64,000 bases of DNA from Dactylosporangium fulvum (lineage in GTDB: Bacteria > Actinomycetota > Actinomycetes > Mycobacteriales > Micromonosporaceae). Below the pieces are notes generated by a model. It made no database searches, had not been told where the DNA came from, and saw only the letters and a program-made list of their open reading frames with translations. This document shows positions 50,598-60,152 of the stretch, piece by piece. The DNA lies in assembly GCF_025137375.1 (NCBI RefSeq), contig NZ_CP073720.1, forward strand, positions 2,814,501 through 2,878,500. Reading direction: 5' to 3'. A program made the position numbers and the translations under genes. Position 1 is the stretch's first letter. Each line of letters opens with the position of its first letter.

Positions 50598-52202
50598 TCA
50601 GCCGGCCTGGACGGACAGCCGGTGGCGGAACACGTTGCCGGGGTCCCAGCGGGCCTTCACCCGTTGCAGGCGAGGATAGTTGGCGCCGTAGTAGAGCGTG
50701 TGCCACGGGACGCCGGAGGTGTTCCACGCCGGGTCGGCGAGATCGACGTCGGGGTAGTTGATGTACGAGCCGTCGTTGACCCCGCCGGGCACCGGCACGC
50801 CGCCGGTGTCGGCGTAGACGTCGCGGTAGAACTCGCGGATCCAGGCCAGGTGCCGGGCGTCCTCGGCCGGGTCGGCCCAGCCGGCGAGGTAGAACAGCTT
50901 GACCACCGAGTCGCGCTGGGCCGTGGCGGTCGCCGCCGGTGCCACGGCGTTGATCCGGCCGCCGTACGTGTTGAGGCTCAGCGACCCGGCCGGGTTCTCG
51001 TAGTCGGTGCGGGTCAGGTGGTGGTGGACGGCGGCGAGCTGCCGGTCGGTGAAGCCGCCGCGGAGGTACCCCGCCTTGGTCTTCAACCGCCACTGCTTGC
51101 CGTCGTCGCCGTTGCCCCGCAGCGCCGACGCGAGCCAGGGCACGGTCTCCCGGGTCACGACCGGGGTGACGCCGACACCGTCGCTCAGGGCGGCGACGTG
51201 GTCGTCCAGCAGGCGCGTACCGTCGGCGCCGGCGACCTGACCGATCAGCGAATGGTCGCCGGCGGGCCGGCGGAACAGCAGCAGCTCGCCGTAGAGCCGG
51301 GCCTGCGGTGCACCCGGTGCGCCGTACCGCACGCACCAGTCGGTGAAGTTCCGCGCGAGCCTGGCGAAGCCCCGTTCGTCCATGCCCTCCCAGGGCCACC
51401 GGACCGTGAAGGTCAGCACCGACGCGGGCGGCCGGGGCAGCAGGCGGCCGGGGTCGTCGCCGCGGGCCCCGGGCGACCGGAACCAGAAGCGCGTGACGAC
51501 ACCGAAGTTGCCACCGCCACCGCCGGTGTGCGCCCACCAGAGGTCCCGGTTCGGGTCCGACGGTTCGCGGGTGGCTGTGACGGTACGGGCTGTGCCGTCC
51601 CGATCCACGACGACGACCTCGACGGCGTGGAGGTGGTCGACGACCAGGCCGTGCAGGCGGGACAGCGGACCGTACCCGCCGCCGGTGACGTGGCCCCCGG
51701 CACCGACGCCGGGACACGAGCCGCCGGGCAGGGTCACACCCCAGCCGAGGTACAGCCTGCGGTACACCTCGCCGAGCGTGGCGCCCGCCTCGACGGCGAA
51801 CGCGTTGCGCAGAGGGTCGTAGTACACGGCGGTCATGCCGGACAGGTCGATGACCGTCCGTACCCGCGGGTCGTCGACGAAGTCCTCGAAGCAGTGCCCG
51901 CCGCTGCGGACCGCGATGCGCCGGCCGGCCCGTACCGCCTCCTGGACCGCGGCCACCACCTGGGCGGTCGAGCCGACCACCCGGACCTCGTCGGGGGTAC
52001 CGACGAAGCGCCGGTTCCCGCGGCGGACGAGGTCCGCGTACCGCGGGTCGTCCGGGCCCACGCGGACCGGGCCCAGCGGTGGCGGGCAGTCGCCCGGTGG
52101 CGCGGCGGCGGCCGCGGGTGCCTGATCGGTGACCACTGCGGCGGCGGCCACGGCCGCGACCGCGGTGGCGCGGAGCAGATCTCTACGGCGGTGTTCGACC
52201 AT
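50598..52202 (-). CDS. Secreted bicovalent FAD oxidoreductase (BBE type)
   Basis: The 534-residue protein begins with an arginine-rich, probably Tat, signal (HRRRDLLRATAVAA...). An FAD-binding domain follows with His103 (RSGGHCFEDF) and Cys163 (GGSCPGVGAGGH), the two residues that attach FAD covalently in berberine-bridge-type oxidases, and the C-terminal BBE segment (YINYPDVDLADPAWNTS...YYGANYPRLQRVKARWDPGN). These enzymes oxidise sugars, alkaloids or polyketides with O2. The ATG at 52202 begins the signal; the longer upstream frame is rejected. Confidence 0.9.
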   Translation of the reverse strand: MVEHRRRDLLRATAVAAVAAAAVVTDQAPAAAAAPPGDCPPPLGPVRVGPDDPRYADLVRRGNRRFVGTPDEVRVVGSTAQVVAAVQEAVRAGRRIAVRSGGHCFEDFVDDPRVRTVIDLSGMTAVYYDPLRNAFAVEAGATLGEVYRRLYLGWGVTLPGGSCPGVGAGGHVTGGGYGPLSRLHGLVVDHLHAVEVVVVDRDGTARTVTATREPSDPNRDLWWAHTGGGGGNFGVVTRFWFRSPGARGDDPGRLLPRPPASVLTFTVRWPWEGMDERGFARLARNFTDWCVRYGAPGAPQARLYGELLLFRRPAGDHSLIGQVAGADGTRLLDDHVAALSDGVGVTPVVTRETVPWLASALRGNGDDGKQWRLKTKAGYLRGGFTDRQLAAVHHHLTRTDYENPAGSLSLNTYGGRINAVAPAATATAQRDSVVKLFYLAGWADPAEDARHLAWIREFYRDVYADTGGVPVPGGVNDGSYINYPDVDLADPAWNTSGVPWHTLYYGANYPRLQRVKARWDPGNVFRHRLSVQAG

Positions 52203-52457
52203 GTCGCGGACTCTCCGTTCGGTGGCGTCGAGTGCGGCCAACGCTATGGATGTCCGCCGGCTGAAGAAATCCCGCTGACCGCAGCGTCCGTGCGGGGGAG
52301 AGCCCCACCCTCTCCGCTTCCCGTCCACTGTGGATCCCCGGGGGCGGAGCGCCGGCTGCTCGGCCGCCGCTCATGACGGCCGTTCCGGTGCGACGTCCGG
52401 CCGGGTTGCGGGCGGCGCCTACCATCGCGGCACCACCGAATCCACGAGGAGCATGGC

Positions 52458-52736
52458 ATGCCCGCTGGCTGGTCCGTCACCACACACGACGTCGCGCACC
52501 TCTCCGGATGCGACCCGCGTACGGCACTGGTGTTCAAGGACGGCTCGAAGTTCTGGCGGACCGAGCCGGACGGCAGCCCGGCCGGGACCGTGCTCGGCGA
52601 CGGCGCCGTCGTGGTGATCAGCCACGCGGAACTGGTCGGCGTCACGACCGAAGCGGACTGGGTGGGGGAGGGCTGGGCGCGTGAGCTGCTGCCCGAGGCC
52701 GCCGCCCGGGTCGCGGAGCGGCTGAACGCCCGCTGA
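52458..52736 (+). CDS. Small conserved-type hypothetical protein
   Basis: The 92-residue protein has no signal or membrane segment and no motif I recognise. It has a strong GAGGAG ribosome site and good codon usage (GC at third positions), which supports a real gene. The sequence (ALVFKDGSKFWRTEPDGSPA...) suggests a small beta-rich fold. It stands alone between two leftward genes. Confidence 0.6.
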   Translation: MPAGWSVTTHDVAHLSGCDPRTALVFKDGSKFWRTEPDGSPAGTVLGDGAVVVISHAELVGVTTEADWVGEGWARELLPEAAARVAERLNAR

Positions 52737-52858
52737 CCGCCGATGGTCGCACGCCGTCCGGCCGGAGGGAGAGCCGGGCGGCGCGCGACGATCGTGGGAT
52801 GCCGGCGGTGGGGATCAGAAGGTGCCGGTGAAGAGGAGCCGGCGGCGGCTGGCAGGGG

Positions 52859-54508
52859 TCACCGCAGCAGCGGCCGGGACGGGGCGGGGCCGGCAGGGCG
52901 GCGGGCGTGCGGGATGAGGCCCTCGACGCGGTCCGGCGCGAGGTGGACGACCTGGTCGGCGTGGACGCCGTCGGCCAGCAGCCGGGCGGTGGGCGCGGGG
53001 TCGCCGCCGGTCACGAGGACCACCGGCACGGCGCCCGTCTCGAGCAGGTCGGCGACCGCGGCCGTCTCGTGCGGGTGCGGCGGGGTGCCGGCCGTGATCG
53101 CGAGGACGGTGTGGGCGGGCAGGTGCCGGCGGAGCCCGGCGACCAGCGAATACCCGTGGCACGTGCCCGGCGCCGGATCGCGGCCGGCGTAGACGATCAC
53201 GAGTTCGTGCCGGGTGGCCAGCGCGGCCAGCGCCACGGTGACGTCGCCGAGGTGGGCCCGGACCTCCCGGGCGGACAGCGACACGACGGTGGTGGCGGCC
53301 TCGGAAGCGCCGGCCGCCGGGGCGGGGAACGCGACGGCGGCGCTGAGCCAGGTGCGGCGGGCATGGAGGTTGCCCGCGCTGGCCACCGCCCCGCCGGCGA
53401 GGAGCATCACCGCGATGGTGTAGGACCCCTCGATGCCGTGGACGGCGGTCACGAGCAGCGCGGGGAGGATGGTCACCGCGCTGCCGGCGGCACTGATCAC
53501 CCCGGCGACGGCGCCGGCGTGCGCCGGTGGCGCGGTCCGGCCGATCAGGGCGAGCACGGTGCCGAAGGCCGTGCCCACGCCGATCGCCGCGCCCGCCAGG
53601 GCCGGCGCGGCGGCCCAGGCCAGCGGCGGCTGGAAGGCGAGCAGCAGCAACATCACCGCGACCACGGCGTAGCAGGTGCGCAGCACCGCGGTCGGACTGC
53701 GGCGCCGGCAGAGCCACCCGCCGAGGAGGCACGCGGCCGCGGCGAGGCCGACGGCGGCGGCCGTGCCGATCTCGGCGCGCACCTCGGGTACCGCGTAGGT
53801 GCGGATGAGGTACGACGGCAGCACCAGGTCGAACACGACGATGCCGCCGCAGGAGACGCCGTACCAGACCGCCAGGTGCCGGGTGGCGGGGATGCGGAAC
53901 AAGGTCGGCGCCGTCGGGTGACCGTCCGTGGACCGGACGGCCGGATCGGGCCTGTCGTGCAGCAGGACCGCCGCGAGCAGGGCGTAGCCGAGCTCCACGC
54001 CGGCGAGCACGAACAGGCCGTGGCGCCGGTCGACGTCCGGCAGCACCCGGGAGGCGATCCCGGCGGCCGCGGCGAGGCACAGCCCGGCCGCGAGCACGCT
54101 CAGCGCGGAACCGCGGCGCCCCGGCGGGAAGGCGCGGACGATCGCCCCGGCACCGGCCGGGACGGCACCGGCGGCGAGACCCGCGGCGCAGGCGACCACA
54201 ACGAGGGCGGCCACGGAGCCGGCCATGGCCAGCGCCAGCACGGCCACCGCCGACGCGAGGCTGACCGCGGGCAGCACGACACGCGCGCCGAAACGGTCGG
54301 CGAGCATACCGGCGGGGGTCCGGAAGAGGACGCCGACCAGGATCGGGACGACGCCGATCAGCGCCCACGTGCCGGGGTCCAGCCCGTGGCGGTTGCCCAG
54401 CTCGAGACCGATCGGGCCGACGAGGGTCCACGTCCAGTACGTCAGCCCGCACCCGGCGACCACGACGATCAGCGTCCGCGCCGGCCCGCCCCGCGACCTC
54501 GTCAGCAT
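52859..54508 (-). CDS. MFS transporter (NarK/NNP-like) with extra C-terminal domain
   Basis: The 549-residue protein has twelve predicted helices (about residues 12-390) with NNP-like features (GLDPGTWALIGVVPILVGVLFRTPAGMLADRFG). The nitrate-signature motifs are only partly kept, so the substrate is uncertain. A soluble domain of about 150 residues follows, with Rossmann-like strands (ALATRHELVIVYAGRDP, VPVVLVTGGDPAPTARLL). That domain is unrecognised; it may bind a nucleotide or regulate transport. The start is ATG 54508 with only a GGGGTGGG stretch upstream. Confidence 0.78.
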   Translation of the reverse strand: MLTRSRGGPARTLIVVVAGCGLTYWTWTLVGPIGLELGNRHGLDPGTWALIGVVPILVGVLFRTPAGMLADRFGARVVLPAVSLASAVAVLALAMAGSVAALVVVACAAGLAAGAVPAGAGAIVRAFPPGRRGSALSVLAAGLCLAAAAGIASRVLPDVDRRHGLFVLAGVELGYALLAAVLLHDRPDPAVRSTDGHPTAPTLFRIPATRHLAVWYGVSCGGIVVFDLVLPSYLIRTYAVPEVRAEIGTAAAVGLAAAACLLGGWLCRRRSPTAVLRTCYAVVAVMLLLLAFQPPLAWAAAPALAGAAIGVGTAFGTVLALIGRTAPPAHAGAVAGVISAAGSAVTILPALLVTAVHGIEGSYTIAVMLLAGGAVASAGNLHARRTWLSAAVAFPAPAAGASEAATTVVSLSAREVRAHLGDVTVALAALATRHELVIVYAGRDPAPGTCHGYSLVAGLRRHLPAHTVLAITAGTPPHPHETAAVADLLETGAVPVVLVTGGDPAPTARLLADGVHADQVVHLAPDRVEGLIPHARRPAGPAPSRPLLR

Positions 54509-54600
54509 GGACCCACCCCCGGAGGCTCGTCGTGCGCACACTGCGCGCTCATAGTCAAACGAGGATGGGACCGCGCCGGTTACGGCCGGTGGGCGGACGG

Positions 54601-55137
54601 CTACGGCATGGCCCACCGCTGCGCGCCGGACAGCGTGCACCCGGCGACCCGCAGCGGGGCCCTGCTGCCAGGTCCCGACGCGGCGAGGCACAGCCCCGAC
54701 ACGGCATGGACGAGCGCGTCCGCCGGCCCCGGCCGCCACCGCTGGGCCGCGGCGCCGTCGCAGGGCCGCAGGCCGAGCAGGCCGTCCACCGGCTGCAGGC
54801 AGCTCCCGAGGGCCTGGACCGTGCCGTCACCGCCGACGCTCCAGGTCTGGCCGGGACCGTCGTCGCAGTCCGACAGCCGGAGGCTGGTGCCGTCGAGGCA
54901 CAGCCCGGAGGCGCCGATGATCCGTCCGGTGCGGTTCACGCCGGCGGTGGCCGCCGGCGGTACGGGCTGATCGGTACCGGTGGATGACACGCTCGGCGGT
55001 GCCGTCATCCCGGCGTCGGGCGTGACCGGCCGGTCGCCGGTGCGGAGGGCGAGACCGCCGAGCGTGAGGACCAGGACGGTCGAGCCGATGGCGAACAGGA
55101 TCGGTTGCCGGTCTCCCGTGGGGGGATCGAGCAGCAT
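54601..55137 (-). CDS. Membrane-anchored ricin-type beta-trefoil lectin
   Basis: The 178-residue protein has one N-terminal membrane helix (about residues 13-32), a Pro/Ser linker and a ricin-B-type trefoil with Cys-paired repeats (GLCLDG...LSDCDDGPGQTW, SCLQPVDG...LRPCDGAAAQRW, GLCLAA...VAGCTLSGAQRW). The QxW motifs appear in all three repeats. It should bind sugars outside the membrane. It lies 92 bases upstream of the MFS gene in the same direction. Confidence 0.8.
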   Translation of the reverse strand: MLLDPPTGDRQPILFAIGSTVLVLTLGGLALRTGDRPVTPDAGMTAPPSVSSTGTDQPVPPAATAGVNRTGRIIGASGLCLDGTSLRLSDCDDGPGQTWSVGGDGTVQALGSCLQPVDGLLGLRPCDGAAAQRWRPGPADALVHAVSGLCLAASGPGSRAPLRVAGCTLSGAQRWAMP

Positions 55138-55462
55138 GTCGCCGACCGTAGGGGACCATCGGCGCGTACCGATTCACGTAGGGCGGGTGAATCCGGATAT
55201 CACCCTGGCCGGGCGGCGTCGCCCGGCTCCCGCGACTGTTCCGCCCGCCCCACCACCGCCGTACCGCAGATCCCGCTTGACGAGGCGGAGATCGCCGCCG
55301 TCGGCAAGTTCCTGGCCGCGGCCGAGTTGCGTTGACCGGCGTGGGGCAGCGGCACGACGGTGGTGAAGATTTTCTACGCCACATAGCAACGGTGCGCAAG
55401 GGATTGACGGCAAGGATTCATGGGGCCAGGCTGTGCGTAGCCATGCACAGTCAGGAGGTTCG
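55138..55462. other. Intergenic region between lectin and amidase genes
   Basis: The 325-base gap contains one short frame ending at 55335 (IPLDEAEIAAVGKFLAAAEL) that resembles the tail of some longer protein but has no start or partner. The rest carries the amidase promoter. Confidence 0.5.
55404..55432 (+). promoter_or_regulatory. Predicted main-sigma promoter for the amidase gene
   Basis: TTGACG (55404-55409), a 17-base spacer and CAGGCT (55427-55432) lie 31 bases before the amidase ATG, close to the actinobacterial housekeeping pattern. Confidence 0.5.
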
Positions 55463-57448
55463 ATGCGTCTGCGTCGCAGATCCCTCACCACCACAGCCCT
55501 CCTCACCGCCACCGTCGTCGCGTCGCTGGGCGCCACGGCCCTCACCGCCGGCCCCGCGTCGGCGGCCGGGCCGGACGGCCGCCAGGCCGACTACGCCGCG
55601 GCGTCCGCCGCCTCCGGCGTGCCGCTGAGCGTCCTGCTCGGCGTGTCCTACCTGGAGTCGCGATGGGACACCAACCGGGGTGCGCCCAGCACCAGCGCGG
55701 GCTTCGGGCCGATGCACCTGACCGACGCGGCCGCCCTCGCGGCGGCGGCGCAGCACCACGACGACCCCTCCGAGGACCCGCGCGGCGACGACGCGCGCGG
55801 CCCGAAGGTCGGCCGGCGGGCCGGCACGACCACCGCGGGCGGGCCGGCGCTGCAGACGCTCGACCGGGCCGCGACGCTCACCGGCACGGCCAAGCAGACC
55901 CTGCGCACCGACCCGGCGGCCAACATCCGCGGCGGTGCCGCGCTGCTCGCCGCCTACCAGCGTGAGGCCGGCGGACCGGCCGGCGCCGGCAGCGACCCCG
56001 CCGCCTGGTACGGCGCGGTGGCGCGGTACAGCGGCGCCGAGACCACCGACGCCGCGGCCGCGTTCGCCGACGAGGTCTACGCGACCCTGCGCGACGGCGC
56101 CGCCCGCACCACCGACGACGGCCACACGGTGACGCTCGCCGCGCAGCCCGGTATCCGCCCGGTCAAGACCTGGCTGGACCGCCTCGGCCTGCGCAGGCCA
56201 CCGGTCCGCCCGGACGGCCTGGAGTGCCCGGCCGACATCTCGTGCGAGTGGATTCCCGCGCCCTACGAGCAGTACGGCCCCGGCGCCGGCGACTACGGCA
56301 ACCACGACCTGAGCGACCGGCCGAGCCGGCAGCGGATCGAGTACATCGTCATCCACGACACCGAGACCAGCTACGACAGCACGATCGGCCTCGTGCAGGA
56401 CCCGACGTACGTCAGCTGGCACTACACGCTGCGTTCGGTCGACGGGCACGTCGCGCAGCACGTGAAGACCAAGGACGTCGCGTGGCACGCCGGCAACTGG
56501 TACGTCAACGCGAAGTCGATCGGCCTCGAGCACGAGGGCTTCGCGGCGCAGCAGGGCGCCTGGTACACCGAGGCGATGTACCGCTCGTCGGCGAAGCTGG
56601 TCCGCTACCTGGCGCAGCGCCTGTCGATCCCGCTGGACCGCAACCACATCATCGGGCACGACAACGTCCCCGGCACCGTTCCCTCGACGGTGCGGGGCAT
56701 GCACTGGGACCCGGGCCCGTACTGGGACTGGAACCACTACTTCGACCTGCTGCACGCGCCGTTCATCCAGTTCGGCACCGACCGGACCGGCCTGGTGACG
56801 ATCGACCCCGACTACGCGACCAACCAGCCGCAGTTCACCGGCTGCACCGGCGCGGCGACGAACCCGTGCCCGCTGCACGGCTCGTCGTCGGTGATCCTGC
56901 GCACCGCGCCGGACGCCGGCGCTGCGCTGCTGAGCGACGTGGGCCTGAACCCGGCCGGCGGGCCGGCCACGATGGAGATCGCCGACCACGGCGCCCGCGC
57001 CGCGGCCGGGCAGACCTACGCGGTCGCGGACCGGCGGGGCGACTGGACGGCGATCTGGTACCTCGGCCAGAAGGGCTGGTTCTACAACCCGCGCTCGAAG
57101 CCGGCCGCGAAGTGGTCGACCGGGTTCGTCGTGGTTCCCAAGCCCGGCAAGGCGACCGTCCCGGTCTACGGGCGGGCGTACCCGGAGCAGGCCGCGTACC
57201 CGCCCGGCGTGCCCTACCAGGCGATCACGCCGCTGCAGTACACCTTCGCCGCCGGCCAGCGGTACGCCATGAGCACCGTCGTCCCGGGCGAGTACTACCG
57301 GGCGGTGACGTTCGACGGCTCCGGGCCGGGTGACTGGACGGTGATCCGCGGCCAGACGAAGTACGTGCAGGTCCAGTTCGGCCACCGGATCATGTACGTG
57401 AACCTCGACGACGTGCAGATCCTGCCGTCGTTCGTCCCCGGGCCCTGA
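55463..57448 (+). CDS. Secreted N-acetylmuramoyl-L-alanine amidase
   Basis: The 661-residue protein has a Sec signal (cleavage near AGPASA-AG, residue 33), a transglycosylase/lysozyme-like segment (VPLSVLLGVSYLESRWDTN, with Glu in the YLESRW position), and an Amidase_2 domain (about residues 265-430). In the amidase, zinc ligands are in VIHDTE, and in HDNVPGT or MHWDPGPYWDW. A C-terminal SH3-like part (about 470-660) is likely to bind wall. It should cut the glycan-peptide link in peptidoglycan during growth or spore formation. ATG 55463 has AGGAGGT upstream. Confidence 0.88.
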   Translation: MRLRRRSLTTTALLTATVVASLGATALTAGPASAAGPDGRQADYAAASAASGVPLSVLLGVSYLESRWDTNRGAPSTSAGFGPMHLTDAAALAAAAQHHDDPSEDPRGDDARGPKVGRRAGTTTAGGPALQTLDRAATLTGTAKQTLRTDPAANIRGGAALLAAYQREAGGPAGAGSDPAAWYGAVARYSGAETTDAAAAFADEVYATLRDGAARTTDDGHTVTLAAQPGIRPVKTWLDRLGLRRPPVRPDGLECPADISCEWIPAPYEQYGPGAGDYGNHDLSDRPSRQRIEYIVIHDTETSYDSTIGLVQDPTYVSWHYTLRSVDGHVAQHVKTKDVAWHAGNWYVNAKSIGLEHEGFAAQQGAWYTEAMYRSSAKLVRYLAQRLSIPLDRNHIIGHDNVPGTVPSTVRGMHWDPGPYWDWNHYFDLLHAPFIQFGTDRTGLVTIDPDYATNQPQFTGCTGAATNPCPLHGSSSVILRTAPDAGAALLSDVGLNPAGGPATMEIADHGARAAAGQTYAVADRRGDWTAIWYLGQKGWFYNPRSKPAAKWSTGFVVVPKPGKATVPVYGRAYPEQAAYPPGVPYQAITPLQYTFAAGQRYAMSTVVPGEYYRAVTFDGSGPGDWTVIRGQTKYVQVQFGHRIMYVNLDDVQILPSFVPGP

Positions 57449-57457
57449 TCCGGCGCG

Positions 57458-57499
57458 ACCGCGGTCCGGAGGTGTCGCCGGACACCTCCGGACCGCGGT
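57458..57499 (+). terminator. Terminator after the amidase gene
   Basis: A perfect 19-base stem (57458-57476 with 57481-57499) closes a GCCG tetraloop ten bases after the amidase stop. Confidence 0.75.
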
Positions 57500-57624
57500 T
57501 ACCCGTCCGCACCTGTGTCGGGGCCGTGACAGCGCGGCCTTGACGCGGTTGCCGATCATGGGGTGACCGGATGGCTCCGTGCCCGCGACGCCGTCCCACC
57601 CCTGACGGAAAGGATCACCACGCG

Positions 57625-57984
57625 ATGCGTGCTGCGCGTACGGCCGTTGCGGTCACGATTCTCGGCATCGTCGGCGCCGGCCTGGCGGCCTGCAGCTCAC
57701 AGGCCGACGAGCTGGAGAACCAGCTCCGCAAGGCGGGCTACACGGACGTCGACGCCGAGGCCGACTACGACTCGAAGTACAACTCGAAAAAGAAGAAGAA
57801 CGAGAAGAAGCTCGACGACTACGAGGCGACCGCGAAGGCCGGCAACTGCACGGTCGAGGTGGAGCAGGATCCCGGCAGCAAGGACTGGGTCGTCGAGACC
57901 GCCAACGGCAAGGACGTCAACTTCCGGAACATGACGGCCGCGGCGCTCGTCACGGAGCTGGGCAAGCAGGGCGTGAAGTGCTGA
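57625..57984 (+). CDS. Small lipoprotein with Lys-rich segment
   Basis: The 119-residue protein has a lipobox (VGAGLAAC, residues 19-26) and an ELENQLRKAGYTDVDAEADY helix, then a patch of charged repeats (KYNSKKKKNEKKLDD). The C-terminal half (NCTVEVEQDPGS...KDWVVETANGKD) and a final Cys could form a compact beta domain. The family is unrecognised. ATG 57625 has GGAAAGGA upstream, so the in-frame start 54 bases earlier is rejected. Confidence 0.65.
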   Translation: MRAARTAVAVTILGIVGAGLAACSSQADELENQLRKAGYTDVDAEADYDSKYNSKKKKNEKKLDDYEATAKAGNCTVEVEQDPGSKDWVVETANGKDVNFRNMTAAALVTELGKQGVKC

Positions 57985-58145
57985 GCGGGCGGTCGGCCGC
58001 CGCCTGTACGTAAGAAACCTTCGTCTCTGTAGCAACGGTTGAAAGGTGTCGACATCGACGCTCTGTCGGTATAGAGTGCCGTCCATCCGCCGGCCGCCCG
58101 ACCGGGCCGGTCGTCGGATGGTCGCGACCTTCACCCGGAGGGCAC

Positions 58146-59474
58146 ATGAGACGATCACCAGCCACCGTCGCGCTCGCCGTCGCCGCCGTCCTGGTGTCGA
58201 CCGCACCGGCGTCCCCCGCGGCGGCGAAGCCGAAGCCGGTCAACCACGACGAGCAGATCACGTTCCACCGATGGCAGACGTTCCCGCAGTGGCGCAGCGG
58301 CACGTCGGAGGGCACCCGGGCGGTGCCCGGCCACAAGCCGTTCCTGACCATCGGCCGGGCCGCGGGCACCACCGAGTTCACCGACCCGCACACCGGCACC
58401 ACCGCCACGTGGGAGTACGCCACCTGGACCTCACCACTGCAGCGGATCGGCTTCGGCGCGAGCGAGCTCGTCGCGTCGTGGAACGCCGACACGCCGTCCG
58501 GCACGTGGTTGCAGGTCGAACTGGAGGGCACGTACACCGACGGCCGGTCGACCCCGCGTTACGTCATGGGCCGCTGGGCCAAGGGCGACCAGGACATCAA
58601 ACGCGCCACCGTCGACGACCAGGGCGACGGGGTCTCGTCGATCTGGACCGACACGTTCGCCGTCGACGACACGAGCAAGGGCGTGCTGCTGCAGGCCTAC
58701 CGGCTGCGGGTCACGCTGTTCCGCACGCCGGGCTCGGCCGCGGCACCGCGGGTGTTCCAGGTCGGCGCCATGTCCTCGAACGTCCCGGACCGCTTCACCG
58801 TCCAGCCGAGCGCCGGCCACATCGCCTGGGGCCGGGAGCTGGCCGTGCCGAGGTACTCGCAGAACATCCACGAGGGGGAGTACCCGGAGTACGACGGCGG
58901 TGGCGAGGCGTGGTGCTCGCCGACGTCGACGCAGATGGTCGTCGAGTACTGGGGCCACCACCCGACACCCGATGACCTCGCCTGGGTCGACCCGTCCTAC
59001 GCCGACCCGCAGGTCGACCACGCGGCCCGCAGCACGTACGACTGGACGTACGAAGGCGCCGGCAACTGGCCGTTCAACACCGCGTACGCCGCGACCTACG
59101 GCCTCACCGGCATCGTGACCCGGCTGCACTCGCTCGACGAGGTCGAGCGGTTCATCGCCGCCGGCATCCCGGTCATCACGTCCCAGTCGTTCCTCGCCAC
59201 GGAGCTGACCGGGGCGAACTACGGGACGTCGGGCCACCTGTTCGTCGTCGTCGGGTTCACCGCCGACGGCGACGTGATCGTCAACGACCCGGCCTCCTCG
59301 TCCAATGACGCCGTGCGCAACGTCTACAAGCGCACGGAGTTCGAGCAGGTGTGGCTGCGCACGAAGCGGTACCGCGCGAACGGTACTGTCGCCTCCGGCA
59401 GCGGCGGGATCGCCTACGTGATCGCGCCGAGTTGGAAGCAGGTGCCGAAGGTGCCCGGCTCGGACAACTGGTGA
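58146..59474 (+). CDS. Secreted C39-like cysteine peptidase
   Basis: The 442-residue protein has a Sec signal (cleavage near SPAAA, residue 27), a beta-rich N-terminal domain (about 40-225), then a C39-like papain-fold domain with catalytic Cys in GGEAWCSPTSTQMVVEYWG and a His in SGHLFVVVGF followed by an Asp in VIVNDPAS. Members of this secreted actinobacterial group are predicted peptidases. A GGAGGG ribosome site precedes ATG 58146. Confidence 0.8.
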   Translation: MRRSPATVALAVAAVLVSTAPASPAAAKPKPVNHDEQITFHRWQTFPQWRSGTSEGTRAVPGHKPFLTIGRAAGTTEFTDPHTGTTATWEYATWTSPLQRIGFGASELVASWNADTPSGTWLQVELEGTYTDGRSTPRYVMGRWAKGDQDIKRATVDDQGDGVSSIWTDTFAVDDTSKGVLLQAYRLRVTLFRTPGSAAAPRVFQVGAMSSNVPDRFTVQPSAGHIAWGRELAVPRYSQNIHEGEYPEYDGGGEAWCSPTSTQMVVEYWGHHPTPDDLAWVDPSYADPQVDHAARSTYDWTYEGAGNWPFNTAYAATYGLTGIVTRLHSLDEVERFIAAGIPVITSQSFLATELTGANYGTSGHLFVVVGFTADGDVIVNDPASSSNDAVRNVYKRTEFEQVWLRTKRYRANGTVASGSGGIAYVIAPSWKQVPKVPGSDNW

Positions 59475-59542
59475 CACCGCTCGAGGGCGGCGCACCCCGG
59501 GCGGGTGCGCCGGCCTCGGCACGGGACGGACGGGGGATCGGG

Positions 59543-60055
59543 ATGGATCTGGAGCTGAGGATTCCGCAGGGTCGGGCCAACCGCCGGCTGGTGGTCGTGG
59601 TCGGCGGCCTCGCCGTCGTCTGTGGGGTGCTCGCCTTCACCGACCTGCCCATCGCGACCGTGGCGGCCGCGTTCGCCGTGGGCCTGGGCATCCCCGCCGT
59701 TCTTGCCGCCCTCGCGGGCCGCGGCGCCGATCCCGCCCTGACCGTCGAAGGGATCCGCCTCAAGGCCTTCCCGTTCGACCGCACGCAGGTGGTGGTCCCG
59801 TGGCGGGAGGTGGAGCGCACCTGGATCGCGACGCTCGGTGCGTACGACTACCTGTTCGTCGTCCCGCGCGACCCGGCGCGGTACCGCCGCGGCCGGGGCT
59901 TCGTGCGCCCCGCCGTCATGTCGCTGACGTCGGCCCGCCACGGCACCGCGCTGCAGATCTACCTGCCGGCCGACGGCGTGAGCAAGGACCGGATCCGCAC
60001 CGCGATGGCGCAGTTCAGCGCCGGCACGGTGCACGTCGGCCCGGCCCCCGTCTAG
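59543..60055 (+). CDS. Membrane protein with PH-like domain
   Basis: The 170-residue protein has two N-terminal membrane helices (about residues 15-55), then a bacterial PH-like segment (LTVEGIRLKAFPFDRTQVVVPWREVERTWI...DYLFVVPRDPARY...). The family is common in actinobacteria and of unknown function. The ATG at 59543 is preferred to the longer frame, which runs through the previous gene's coding region. Confidence 0.65.
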   Translation: MDLELRIPQGRANRRLVVVVGGLAVVCGVLAFTDLPIATVAAAFAVGLGIPAVLAALAGRGADPALTVEGIRLKAFPFDRTQVVVPWREVERTWIATLGAYDYLFVVPRDPARYRRGRGFVRPAVMSLTSARHGTALQIYLPADGVSKDRIRTAMAQFSAGTVHVGPAPV

Positions 60056-60152
60056 GCCGGCCGCACGCCGCCGTGCCGCGCCGCCTCCGCCTCGGCCATC
60101 ATGTGGGTGATCAGTTCCCACTCGGTTGTCCTGCCGTCGGCGGTCGTGATGT

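Noticed and set aside
55198..55335. Short frame ending IPLDEAEIAAVGKFLAAAEL
   Set aside because: Could be a gene tail, but it has no start, partner or identifiable family.
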